NCBI GenBank assembly: GCA_965203755.1
Contig: OZ241910.1
Location: forward strand, 1,674,001-1,738,000
Length of the DNA stretch: 64,000 bases
Origin: UBA6055 sp965203755
GTDB lineage: Bacteria > Chloroflexota > Anaerolineae > Aggregatilineales > Phototrophicaceae
Direction of reading: 5' to 3'
The notes beneath the pieces are model-generated. The model saw nothing but the letters and a program-made list of their open reading frames with translations. It made no database searches and was not told the DNA's origin. Below are positions 25,124 through 32,770 of this stretch, piece after piece. The position numbers and the translations under genes are program-made. Position 1 is the first letter of the stretch; each line of letters starts with the position of its first letter.

Positions 25124-26481
25124 CAGGCGGGTGGCGTCGCCGTCAGAATAAAGACCATCATAAAAACAGCAAAGCCGCCCAGCACGCCCAAAGCGCGGCG
25201 GATTCGCGGGCTTTCCGCCAAAGCGCCGGTCTCTTGTTTCAGCGTCATCCAATCGGCAATCTGATGGCTTAGCCAACTCATGCCAATGCCCGTTATAACC
25301 ACAGCGAGAGCATAGACCAGGACCGGCGAAGGCTCAATGTCATACAGACGGCGAATCAGAGGCAAATTGACTGCCATCGCCAGCGCAGCGGCCAGCGCGG
25401 CGCCCAGCCAGCCCGGCGCCTGCTGTCGAACAGAGACACAGAAGAAAGTCCAGCCATCAATCGCAATCAAGGGCGCCAGGGCGATAACCCAGGCCACAAA
25501 CTGCAATTCCGATGCCGCAAACCATTCAATCAAGCCATAGCGAAATCCCAAGGCAATCAGCCCAACCAGAGTGGCCGCGCCAGCGCAGCGCAAGACGCGG
25601 GTCGCCAATACGCCGACGAAGATGACCGTTCCCAGCAGATTCGCCGCCATCAGCCATTCCGGGCGAAAGAGACCCAAGGATTCCCGCACGTTGCCCGCTA
25701 GAACCTGATCCCAGTCAATCATCAGCACTTGCAGCCAGGACAGCAGGATCACAGCAAACATGAGCAAGGGCAGCGCATCGGCAAGCTGAATGTTCAGGAT
25801 GCTGCGCCATTTGCCGATGCGGACAGTGGACAGATGCACAAACACTGCCAGCAGCATGTGCATGGCGACGCCGAGCAGCAGCAGCAGGTGCGGCACGCTC
25901 CAGGCTGACAGGTCATCCCCATAAATGCCGTGCCAGATGGGGTCTGCCGGGACGGCGTAAGCCAAAAAAGCGGCCAGGAGGATAAGCAGGCCGACGATGG
26001 CATTGGAACGAAAGCGCTGCTGGAAAGTGCCTTTCAGACGCCGATTGAGGTAAGACAGCCCCCAGAATCCGGTCAGGATGCCGACAGCGAATCCAAAGTA
26101 CATCAGCAGGTGCGGCCGCCAAAAGAAGTCTTCCCCCAAGGGGATGCCATATCGCCGATGCCATAATTCATCCCAAAAGGCGCCAACCACAAGCGCCATG
26201 CCTCCGCCCGCCAGCAGCAGGGCAATGTTTTGTCGGAGCTTCAGCGGCAGCGCGGCGGGGCGCGGCGGCACTTTTAATGGTCTGATAAGCAAGTGCCAGA
26301 CCATGAGAATATAGGCGCAGGTCACCGCGAACAGAATCACAATCTGTATCCAGAAGGACAACGCGCGGGCGCCGCTTGGGATACCGCCCCAAATCGTGAA
26401 GGCAGCGAACAGAAGCAGGCTGGCGAATGCGACCAAGCCCCATTGCCAACGGCCACCGATTCGTTCAGTCAGCGATACCAT
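25123..26481 (-). CDS. Polytopic membrane protein with duplicated WH-YG-PHLL motif
   Basis: 452 aa, about eleven to twelve hydrophobic helices. Two copies of a histidine-rich pattern are visible: W107-H108-x2-Y111-G112...P123-H124-L-L-x3-G and W183-H184-x2-Y187-G188...P197-H198-L-L-x3-G, with further histidines in the second copy (H208, H216). The repeated His residues next to membrane helices could bind haem or metal, but no known oxidase or transporter family is recognised. It is the first gene of a pair with the lipoprotein, coupled through TGATG. Confidence 0.75.
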   Translation of the reverse strand: MVSLTERIGGRWQWGLVAFASLLLFAAFTIWGGIPSGARALSFWIQIVILFAVTCAYILMVWHLLIRPLKVPPRPAALPLKLRQNIALLLAGGGMALVVGAFWDELWHRRYGIPLGEDFFWRPHLLMYFGFAVGILTGFWGLSYLNRRLKGTFQQRFRSNAIVGLLILLAAFLAYAVPADPIWHGIYGDDLSAWSVPHLLLLLGVAMHMLLAVFVHLSTVRIGKWRSILNIQLADALPLLMFAVILLSWLQVLMIDWDQVLAGNVRESLGLFRPEWLMAANLLGTVIFVGVLATRVLRCAGAATLVGLIALGFRYGLIEWFAASELQFVAWVIALAPLIAIDGWTFFCVSVRQQAPGWLGAALAAALAMAVNLPLIRRLYDIEPSPVLVYALAVVITGIGMSWLSHQIADWMTLKQETGALAESPRIRRALGVLGGFAVFMMVFILTATPPA

Positions 26482-26648
26482 AGGACATCAACCTCGATAA
26501 ACAAGTGCCATTCAATCCATCATAGCATACCATGATACCAGAACGAGAAGCAAAATGAGCGATTCATCGATTCAATCCGGTCGCCGGCGTCGTCGATAAA
26601 TCGGGTACAATAACGGCAGATTGAAGCTCAAAGTGGAAACAGGCATCG

Positions 26649-27716
26649 ATGACCGTCATTCTGGCAATCGAAAGCTCCTGCGACGAAACGGCGGCGGCGG
26701 TGGTGACCCAAGGCAGAATCATCAACTCCAATATCATCGCCTCTCAAATTGACCTCCACGCCCAATACGGCGGCGTCTTCCCCGAAGTGGCATCGCGGGC
26801 TCATGCCGAAGCGATCAGCGCTGTGGTCAATCAGGCGATGCATGATGCCGGCTTGCAGTACAGTCAGCTGGACGCCATCGCCGTGACCCAGGGACCTGGT
26901 CTGGTGGGTTCTTTGCTGGTGGGGATGAATTATGCAAAAGGGCTGGCGCTGGCGAGCGGCAAACCCCTGCTTGGGATTAACCATCTGGAAGGGCATATCT
27001 ATTCCCTTTGGCTGACGCCGTCTTTCAGCGAAGTGACGTTCCCTGTTATTGCGCTGATTGTCTCTGGCGGACACAGCGAACTGGCGCTGATGACCGGTCA
27101 TGGCAAGTATCGGCGGCTGGGCGGCGCCATCGACGATGCCGCCGGCGAGGCATTTGATAAAGTCGGGCGCTTGCTTGGCTTGCCCTTCCCCGGCGGACCG
27201 GCGATTGAACGGGCGGCGCAAACCGGCAACGTCAATGCCTATCGCTTCCCGCGCGCCAAACGCGACGACAGCTATGATTTCAGCTTTAGCGGCCTCAAGA
27301 CCGCGGTCATGCGCGAGGTCATGGTTCAGCCATTGGGGAAAAACCGCCGCCACCGTCAGCGCGGCACCGAAAAACGGGCGCAGCTGCGGTCGGATGTTTG
27401 GATTAACGATGTTGCGGCCTCCTTTCAGCAGGCGGTGACCGATGTGCTGGTCGAAAAAACGGCGCGGGCGGCGGATGAATATGGAGCCGCCGCGATCTTC
27501 CTGTGCGGCGGTGTCAGCGCCAATCGGATGCTGCAGCGAAAGATGCACAGCCAAACCAAACTGCCGCTGCATTATCCTCCTTTGCCCCTGTGCACCGACA
27601 ATGCAGCTATGATCGCAGCGGCAGCGCACTTCCGTTATCTAAGGGGACACCGCAGCCCGCTTGACCTTGAAGCGCGCCCCGCCTGGCCTTTGTCCAAGCG
27701 GACTTATGCCGACTGA
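26649..27716 (+). CDS. tsaD: tRNA N6-adenosine threonylcarbamoyltransferase
   Basis: TsaD/Kae1/Gcp enzyme of the t6A37 modification pathway, 355 aa. ASKHA nucleotide-binding strand ILAIESSCDETAAAVV at the start, the metal motif HLEGHIYSLW (HxEGH) at about 115, the GGHSEL segment, and the C-terminal FLCGGVSANRMLQ are all intact. An insertion of about 15 basic residues near 235-250 (KNRRHRQRGTEKRAQLR) lengthens the usual KTA(V/L) region. It works with TsaB, TsaC and TsaE, none of which is in the window. Confidence 0.97.
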   Translation: MTVILAIESSCDETAAAVVTQGRIINSNIIASQIDLHAQYGGVFPEVASRAHAEAISAVVNQAMHDAGLQYSQLDAIAVTQGPGLVGSLLVGMNYAKGLALASGKPLLGINHLEGHIYSLWLTPSFSEVTFPVIALIVSGGHSELALMTGHGKYRRLGGAIDDAAGEAFDKVGRLLGLPFPGGPAIERAAQTGNVNAYRFPRAKRDDSYDFSFSGLKTAVMREVMVQPLGKNRRHRQRGTEKRAQLRSDVWINDVAASFQQAVTDVLVEKTARAADEYGAAAIFLCGGVSANRMLQRKMHSQTKLPLHYPPLPLCTDNAAMIAAAAHFRYLRGHRSPLDLEARPAWPLSKRTYAD

Positions 27717-27794
27717 TGTTCATCCGCGGCGCCAAAGCGCTTGATTCTGTGTACAATCGGATGCAATGACCCGCCCGTAAATTAAAGGAACAGC

Positions 27795-29105
27795 ATGAGC
27801 GGAATGACCATCGGAATCATCGGCGCCGGCGCGACCGGCCTGGCGGCGGCCTGGGATTTCGCCAATGCTGGCCATGAGGTCACCATCTATGAGGCCGGCG
27901 ACCGCGTTGGCGGCCTGGCGGCCGGCTTCAAAGATGAACGCTGGGACTGGACACTGGAGAAATTCTATCATCACTGGTTTGCGACCGACCATGACATCCT
28001 CCGCCTGGCTGAAGAAATGGGCGTGCGCGGCAAGATCATCTTCCCACGGCCAAAAACAAGTTACTGGCTGGATGGCAAACCTGTCCGCAGTGAAATCTCA
28101 CCCGCGGCCATCTTGCTGCCGCTGTCTTTCATCTCGACTGTTCGCATGGGGCTGGCGGGCATGTACGTCAAGCTGTCGCCCTGGTGGCGGCCTTTCGAAA
28201 AAGTGACCGCCGATGCCTGGATGCGCCGCTGGATGGGCGCCGAAGCCTACGAAAAATTCTTCCAGCCGCTGCTGATTGGCAAGTTCGCCGAACAGTATGC
28301 CACTGTGCCGATGTCCTTTATGTGGGCGCGGATCGCCAAACGCACGCTTAAATTGGGCGCCTATATCGGCGGCTTTCAGGCTTTTCTTGATGAACTGGCG
28401 CGGCAGCTGCAAGCCAAAGGGGTGACGATCCAGCTGCGTGCCCGGGCTGAACGCATCTGCTTGCGGGACGGCAAACCGGCGCTCGGCGTCAAAGGGCAAA
28501 TCCGATGGTTTGACCGCCTCCTTAGCACCACCTCCCCGCGCCTGATGCTGCGACTGACCGATGGTCTGGCGCCGACGCCCTATGGCAGACAGCTTGCCGC
28601 GCTCAAGAGCATCGGCGGCCTGTGCGTCGTGCTGGCGCTCAAAAAGCCGCTGATGCCCGATGACACCTATTGGCTCAACCTGCCGGCGACCACAGCCGAC
28701 AAGTCCAAAAGCGCCTTCCCGTTTTTGGCCTTGGTCGAGCATACCAACTATATCCCGCGCCAGCATTATGGCGGCGACCATATTATCTACTGCGGCGATT
28801 ATGCGCCGCCCGACCACGAGTACTTCCAACTGGACGAAGCCGCGCTGGTGCAGCGATTCCTGCCGGCGCTGCGGAAAATCAACCCCGATTTCGAGCCGGG
28901 CTGGGTTCGCCGATGGTGGGTATGGCGGGCGCCTTATGCCCAGCCAGTGCCAGAACTCAACCACAGCCGCCGCATTCCTGATTTGGCAACCCCGCTCCAG
29001 AACGTCTACTGGGCAAGCATGTCACAGGTTTATCCTTGGGACCGCGGCACCAATTACGCCGTCGAACTGGGCCGCCGGGCCGCCAGACAAGCCCTGGAAA
29101 GATGA
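27795..29105 (+). CDS. FAD-dependent oxidoreductase (amine oxidase/desaturase-like)
   Basis: 436 aa flavoprotein. The N-terminal dinucleotide site is IIGAGATGLAAAWDFANAG followed by the acidic YEAGDRVGGLAAGF, the standard start of the amine oxidase/protoporphyrinogen oxidase/phytoene desaturase superfamily. The C-terminal FAD-contacting segment around VYWASMSQVYPWDRGTNYA is also typical. The substrate is not evident; related Chloroflexota and cyanobacterial genes lie in sugar or terpenoid clusters, but nothing here fixes this. ATG 27795 follows AAAGGAACAGC. Confidence 0.85.
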   Translation: MSGMTIGIIGAGATGLAAAWDFANAGHEVTIYEAGDRVGGLAAGFKDERWDWTLEKFYHHWFATDHDILRLAEEMGVRGKIIFPRPKTSYWLDGKPVRSEISPAAILLPLSFISTVRMGLAGMYVKLSPWWRPFEKVTADAWMRRWMGAEAYEKFFQPLLIGKFAEQYATVPMSFMWARIAKRTLKLGAYIGGFQAFLDELARQLQAKGVTIQLRARAERICLRDGKPALGVKGQIRWFDRLLSTTSPRLMLRLTDGLAPTPYGRQLAALKSIGGLCVVLALKKPLMPDDTYWLNLPATTADKSKSAFPFLALVEHTNYIPRQHYGGDHIIYCGDYAPPDHEYFQLDEAALVQRFLPALRKINPDFEPGWVRRWWVWRAPYAQPVPELNHSRRIPDLATPLQNVYWASMSQVYPWDRGTNYAVELGRRAARQALER

Positions 29106-29119
29106 GCCGCCGCCGCGTC

Positions 29120-30319
29120 TTATGGCAGCGGCATCAGCACAATCGATCCCGGCGTCTCAATCGCGCCGCAGGTCATGCCATTGACGACGGTCGCCGCCAA
29201 GGGCGCGGCGGCGCGCGGCATCATGCGCGCATCCAAAAACAGAAGCTCGCCCGCCTGCGGGAAGCAAACCTCAACCCCCTGCTCGACATAGCCCCAGATA
29301 TCCACGGCGTCAATAAAGCCGCCGTCCACAATCGCCTGCACGCCGATGCCGCCGCCGTCAAGCCGCTGACATTGCACGCCGCTCGCCAGCCCGTAAGTGG
29401 CGCGAACGGCGATGCCGGTCGCCTGGTTCAAGTCGATGCAGGTCGTGCCCAGCGGCCGCGCCGTGGGCGATGGCGTCGCTGTTTTCTTGGACTTCTTTTT
29501 CGGCGTGAGCGCCAGCCAATAGCTGAAATTTCCCGGACAGCTGCCGGTGCTGCTGTCGGTGACTGTCCCGGTAGCGCCGCCGCCAGTGAGGCCCGCGCTG
29601 TCAGCTGCCGCCGTGCTGCCGTCTGCCTGGACATTGTTCTCGAAGGTCATGCAGCCATTGAATGTGACCGATGCTCCATTCCCTACAGCTGTGATTACGG
29701 TAGTCTCGCCAGTGGAGAGCGTGTTTGCGCGGAAGATGCCGTTGGTTATGGTCACCCCGGCTCCGGCGCCGATGAAAACCAGTCCGGATGTCCCGGTGCG
29801 GGTTTGCTGGGTGTTGTTCAGGAACTGCACATTCTGCAAAACGGCTCGCGAGTTGGTGTTCACGACCCATATTATCTCGGTGCTACGATTGTTGCGGAAG
29901 ACGAGGTTGTTGCCGTTAAATGTCGCTCCATTCCGCACGCTAATGGTGTCAAAGTTCCCGGCGTGGTCTTGAATGATGACATCGTTCAGAGTGACGGTGG
30001 TGTTGGAGCCGGTTGCATAGATGAGAGAGACATGAGGCGGTCCGCTGATGCTGTGTCCGTTGCCGTTGATGATGAAGGCGCCGGATGTGATATACAGGAT
30101 GGCGTTGCCAGTCTGGGCTGACAGGGTGGTATAAGCGCAGTCGGCGGTCATGTCGAAGGTGGTGATGCTGGATGACGAAGTGAACTGGGATGAGGCCACT
30201 GGCAGGCCGCAGGGCGCCAGCGTGGTTGGATCGGTCGCCTGCGTCGGCGCTTGGCTTTGAACCGGCAGGGCGAGGATGCAGAACAGGAATGTGCAAAGAA
30301 GCAGAGTTTTCTTTACCAT
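29120..30319 (-). CDS. Secreted right-handed beta-helix-like protein
   Basis: 399 aa from ATG 30319 (GGAG 8 nt upstream), with a clear signal peptide (MVKKTLLLCTFLFCILALPV). Residues 60-240 are Asn/Thr/Ile-rich repeats typical of parallel beta-helices (INGNGHSISG, VTLNDVIIQDHAG, FRNNRSTEIIWVVN, GVTITNGIFRAN). A lysine/threonine/proline linker (KKKSKKTATPSPTARP) leads to a C-terminal cysteine-containing domain of about 110 residues. The likely job is binding or cleavage of surface polysaccharide, but no lyase catalytic set was identified. A second possible start lies upstream at 30440 across a 17-bp C run; see the separate entries. Confidence 0.75.
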   Translation of the reverse strand: MVKKTLLLCTFLFCILALPVQSQAPTQATDPTTLAPCGLPVASSQFTSSSSITTFDMTADCAYTTLSAQTGNAILYITSGAFIINGNGHSISGPPHVSLIYATGSNTTVTLNDVIIQDHAGNFDTISVRNGATFNGNNLVFRNNRSTEIIWVVNTNSRAVLQNVQFLNNTQQTRTGTSGLVFIGAGAGVTITNGIFRANTLSTGETTVITAVGNGASVTFNGCMTFENNVQADGSTAAADSAGLTGGGATGTVTDSSTGSCPGNFSYWLALTPKKKSKKTATPSPTARPLGTTCIDLNQATGIAVRATYGLASGVQCQRLDGGGIGVQAIVDGGFIDAVDIWGYVEQGVEVCFPQAGELLFLDARMMPRAAAPLAATVVNGMTCGAIETPGSIVLMPLP

Positions 30320-30342
30320 GCGGCGAGCTCCAAGAAAATTCG

Positions 30343-30359
30343 GGGGGGGGGGGGGGGGG
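30343..30359. repeat. 17-bp poly-G/poly-C homopolymer
   Basis: Seventeen consecutive Gs on the plus strand (Cs on the coding strand of the beta-helix gene), 24-40 bp before ATG 30319. An ATG at 30440 with its own AAGGAG and promoter reads through the tract as a proline run and is one base out of frame with the secreted protein. Loss of one C or gain of two would join the frames. Such tracts are typical slipped-strand switches, but also common sites of assembly error. Confidence 0.75.
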
Positions 30360-30437
30360 CAGATTAGCAGGCGCCGCCGTCCCCCGCTTGGGGCTGGCTT
30401 CTATTGTATTCATCGCGACTTTATTATTCATCGGTTT

Positions 30438-30455
30438 CATTCTAGCGTACTCCTT
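30438..30455 (-). promoter_or_regulatory. Upstream start codon with strong ribosome site
   Basis: ATG at 30440-30438 on the minus strand, with AAGGAG (30455-30450) 9 nt before it. The reading frame begins MKPMNNKVAMNTIEASPKRG and enters the poly-C tract. It could be the true start of a phase-variable longer signal sequence or a regulatory upstream ORF. Confidence 0.5.
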
Positions 30456-30474
30456 TTTGTCTGAAACTCTCCCA

Positions 30475-30504
30475 AGTATATGATCTGAAATCCGATTTTG
30501 TCAA
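30475..30504 (-). promoter_or_regulatory. Sigma-70-like promoter for the beta-helix gene
   Basis: TTGACA (30504-30499) and TATACT (30480-30475) on the minus strand, spacer 18 bp. The predicted start is near 30468, 28 nt before the ATG at 30440 and about 150 nt before ATG 30319. Confidence 0.6.
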
Positions 30505-30860
30505 GGATTTTCTGAATTTTCAAGGTAATCGCGCCAATTCGGTGGCAATAGACCTGCCGTTTTTGGCAGCACGTGGCGGTCCAGTGCGCGAAAAGCGCTG
30601 GATACCGCGCAATGACGGCAATTCAAGATGAAGCCGAATGCCCTGAATGAACCGCTTTGACCCATAAAAACCCTTTCTGATTGAAAAAGCCGCATCGGCT
30701 GCGCCAGTCATCTGAAAGCCGTCCTTTTCGCGCCGTTTTGATGATAAAAACATCATCCTTGCCCAATCGCGTTCAATAAGTATATCACAGCATGATGGGC
30801 AAAAGGCGACTCTTAGGCCGCGCTTTGGATGTGATTGCCCGATTTTCGCCGGTTTCTGAA
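30505..30860. other. Non-coding gap, no gene recognised
   Basis: Between the beta-helix promoter and the cyclase promoter. Short open frames on the minus strand (64-78 codons) have no recognisable domain or ribosome site. No RNA gene or repeat was recognised. Confidence 0.6.
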
Positions 30861-30891
30861 GTGACGGAAACGATATTTTACAGTATACTGT
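30861..30891 (+). promoter_or_regulatory. Promoter with palindromic -10 before the cyclase pair
   Basis: GTGACG (30861-30866), 17 bp, TATACT (30884-30889). The -10 is embedded in a perfect 12-bp palindrome ACAGTATACTGT (30880-30891) that could be an operator. Transcription would start about 110 nt before ATG 31007. Confidence 0.45.
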
Positions 30892-31006
30892 GAATGATTA
30901 GCGGCTAAAAGTTATTTCCAATCTGTTGTATGATAAAATCCGATGTCAGCCCGATTGTTTTTCGACAAGGCTGCTGTATGACAAATAAATGGAGTGAGTG
31001 AACTGC

Positions 31007-32770
31007 ATGTACGACGCCGAAATCCCCGCATTTAATCCCGTCAGTGAACTGCGGCAGCTTGAAGACCTCATCGAGCAGACGTCGGCATCGCTGGCCGCCC
31101 AGCAGGAACAGCTTCGCCGCCGCCGCCTGGCTATGCCGGCGAAGATCACCAGCGGCATGAACATCCTCAAACAGGATTTCAAGCAGCTGGAAAAGACCAT
31201 ACTGGCCGACCAAACCGAACTCCAGCAGCTAAGGGCGCTGGCCGATATGTCCATCAGGATCACCAACTCGCTGGACATTGACACGGTATTGCAGGAAACC
31301 ATGGAACTCGTCATCGTGCTGACCCAGGCCGAACGCGGCTATATCATCCTGAAGAACGTCGATACAGCGGAACTGGAATTTCGGATAAGCAGCGAGAGTG
31401 GTGTTTTGGGCACCAGCGTAACCAGCGGCGAACGGCCGCAGATCAGCATGTCGGTCGTTACCGAAGTGATGAACACCGGCCAGCCGCTGCTGGCGGACAA
31501 TGCCTATCAGGATGAGCGGCTGGCAGGCAACCAGAGCATCATTAACTTTACCCTGCGTTCGGTGCTTTGCGTGCCGCTCCAATACAAAGATGAAACCATC
31601 GGCGTCGTTTATGTCGATAACCGCCTGTTTTCCGGCATCTTCACCGAACGCGAAGAGACGCTGCTGATGGCCTTCGCCAATACGGCCGCCGTAGCGATTG
31701 CCAATGCCCGCATGTACACCCATGCCGAGCAGATTCTTGTGGAAATCACCCACGTCAAAGAGTTGATGGACAACATCTTCTCATCGCTGGGCAGCGGCAT
31801 CATCGCCACCGATTCCAATGACCTGGTGCAAACCTTTAACCGCGCCGCCAGCGAAATTTTGAGCGTTGACCCCGATACCGTGGTCGGCAACACCGTCGGC
31901 CAGGTGTTCCAAAGCGCCGTGCTGCGACTCCCCGACCACCTGGATCTGGTCAAGGAAAAAGATATGGACCATACCATCGAGCTTAGCGCCGAACTGCCAG
32001 GGCGCGGGCAGGTCGCGCTGAACCTCTCCCTGTCGCCGCTGAAAGACAGCAACGATGTGACCCAAGGCGTCGCCGTCGTGATGGACGATGTGACCCATTT
32101 GCATGAACACGAAACCACCATCAACGCCATGAAGCGCATCCTGCCCGAAAGCATGGTCGACCAAATCAATGAAATCGCCAATATCGAAATGGGCGGAATG
32201 CGCCGTGAAGTGACCTGCATCTTCGCCGATGTGCGCCCGCTGGCGACGCTGCCCGATGTCGCGCCAAGCGAAAAACTCAAGATGATCAACCAGTATCAGG
32301 CGATTGCCACCGCCTGCATCCATGAATGCGGCGGCATTGTTGATAAATACATGGGCAACGAGGTCATGGCGCTCTTCAATACCCAGCTCAACCCCGAGCC
32401 AAACCACGCCCAGCAGGCGGTGGCATGCAGCCTGTTAATGCGCGACCGCTTTATTGAACTCTATCAAGAATTGGATATTGACCCCGACCCGCATTATTAT
32501 ATCATCGGAATGTTCACCGGCGAAGCGACGCTGGGCAATGTCGGCAGCTTTAATCGGCGCGAATTCACCGCCCTTGGCCATACCATCAACATCTCCAAGC
32601 GCGTGCAGGAAAACGCCGCCCCCGGCACAGTCACCGTCGCACAGCACACCTTGAACCATATCCGCGAAAACAATAACGGCAGCATCCCCTACGAATTCCG
32701 CCGCCGCAAACCCATCTTCGGCAAAGGGCTTTCGCAGGGAATGCGGGCATACGAGGTATACAGAAGCTAA
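31007..32770 (+). CDS. GAF-PAS class III cyclase, C2-like half
   Basis: 587 aa from ATG 31007 (GGAGTGAG upstream; a GTG at 30998 is too close to it). Order: coiled coil 1-75, GAF domain about 80-240 (FTLRSVLCVPLQYKDETIGV), PAS domain about 250-365, class III nucleotidyl cyclase about 395-570. In the cyclase the first metal Asp is kept (IFADVR, D408) and the substrate lysine K447 is kept, but the second metal Asp is Asn451 (DKYMGN). The adenine-selecting Asp is His525, whereas transition-state N528 and R532 are kept (ALGHTINISKRVQ). It therefore cannot form a complete homodimer site. Its TAA overlaps the next start (TAATG), and the partner has the reciprocal defects. Confidence 0.9.
   Translation: MYDAEIPAFNPVSELRQLEDLIEQTSASLAAQQEQLRRRRLAMPAKITSGMNILKQDFKQLEKTILADQTELQQLRALADMSIRITNSLDIDTVLQETMELVIVLTQAERGYIILKNVDTAELEFRISSESGVLGTSVTSGERPQISMSVVTEVMNTGQPLLADNAYQDERLAGNQSIINFTLRSVLCVPLQYKDETIGVVYVDNRLFSGIFTEREETLLMAFANTAAVAIANARMYTHAEQILVEITHVKELMDNIFSSLGSGIIATDSNDLVQTFNRAASEILSVDPDTVVGNTVGQVFQSAVLRLPDHLDLVKEKDMDHTIELSAELPGRGQVALNLSLSPLKDSNDVTQGVAVVMDDVTHLHEHETTINAMKRILPESMVDQINEIANIEMGGMRREVTCIFADVRPLATLPDVAPSEKLKMINQYQAIATACIHECGGIVDKYMGNEVMALFNTQLNPEPNHAQQAVACSLLMRDRFIELYQELDIDPDPHYYIIGMFTGEATLGNVGSFNRREFTALGHTINISKRVQENAAPGTVTVAQHTLNHIRENNNGSIPYEFRRRKPIFGKGLSQGMRAYEVYRS

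Noticed and set aside
29036..30121. Long plus-strand open frame (361 codons) opposite the beta-helix gene
   Set aside because: The minus-strand frame has a signal peptide and beta-helix repeats; the plus frame has no domain, poor start context and arises from GC-rich antisense.
29949..30440. 163-codon frame from ATG 30440 as an independent protein
   Set aside because: After the poly-C tract it only shadows the signal peptide and beta-helix coding sequence in another frame and has no recognisable domain. Kept as a possible switch/upstream ORF rather than a gene.
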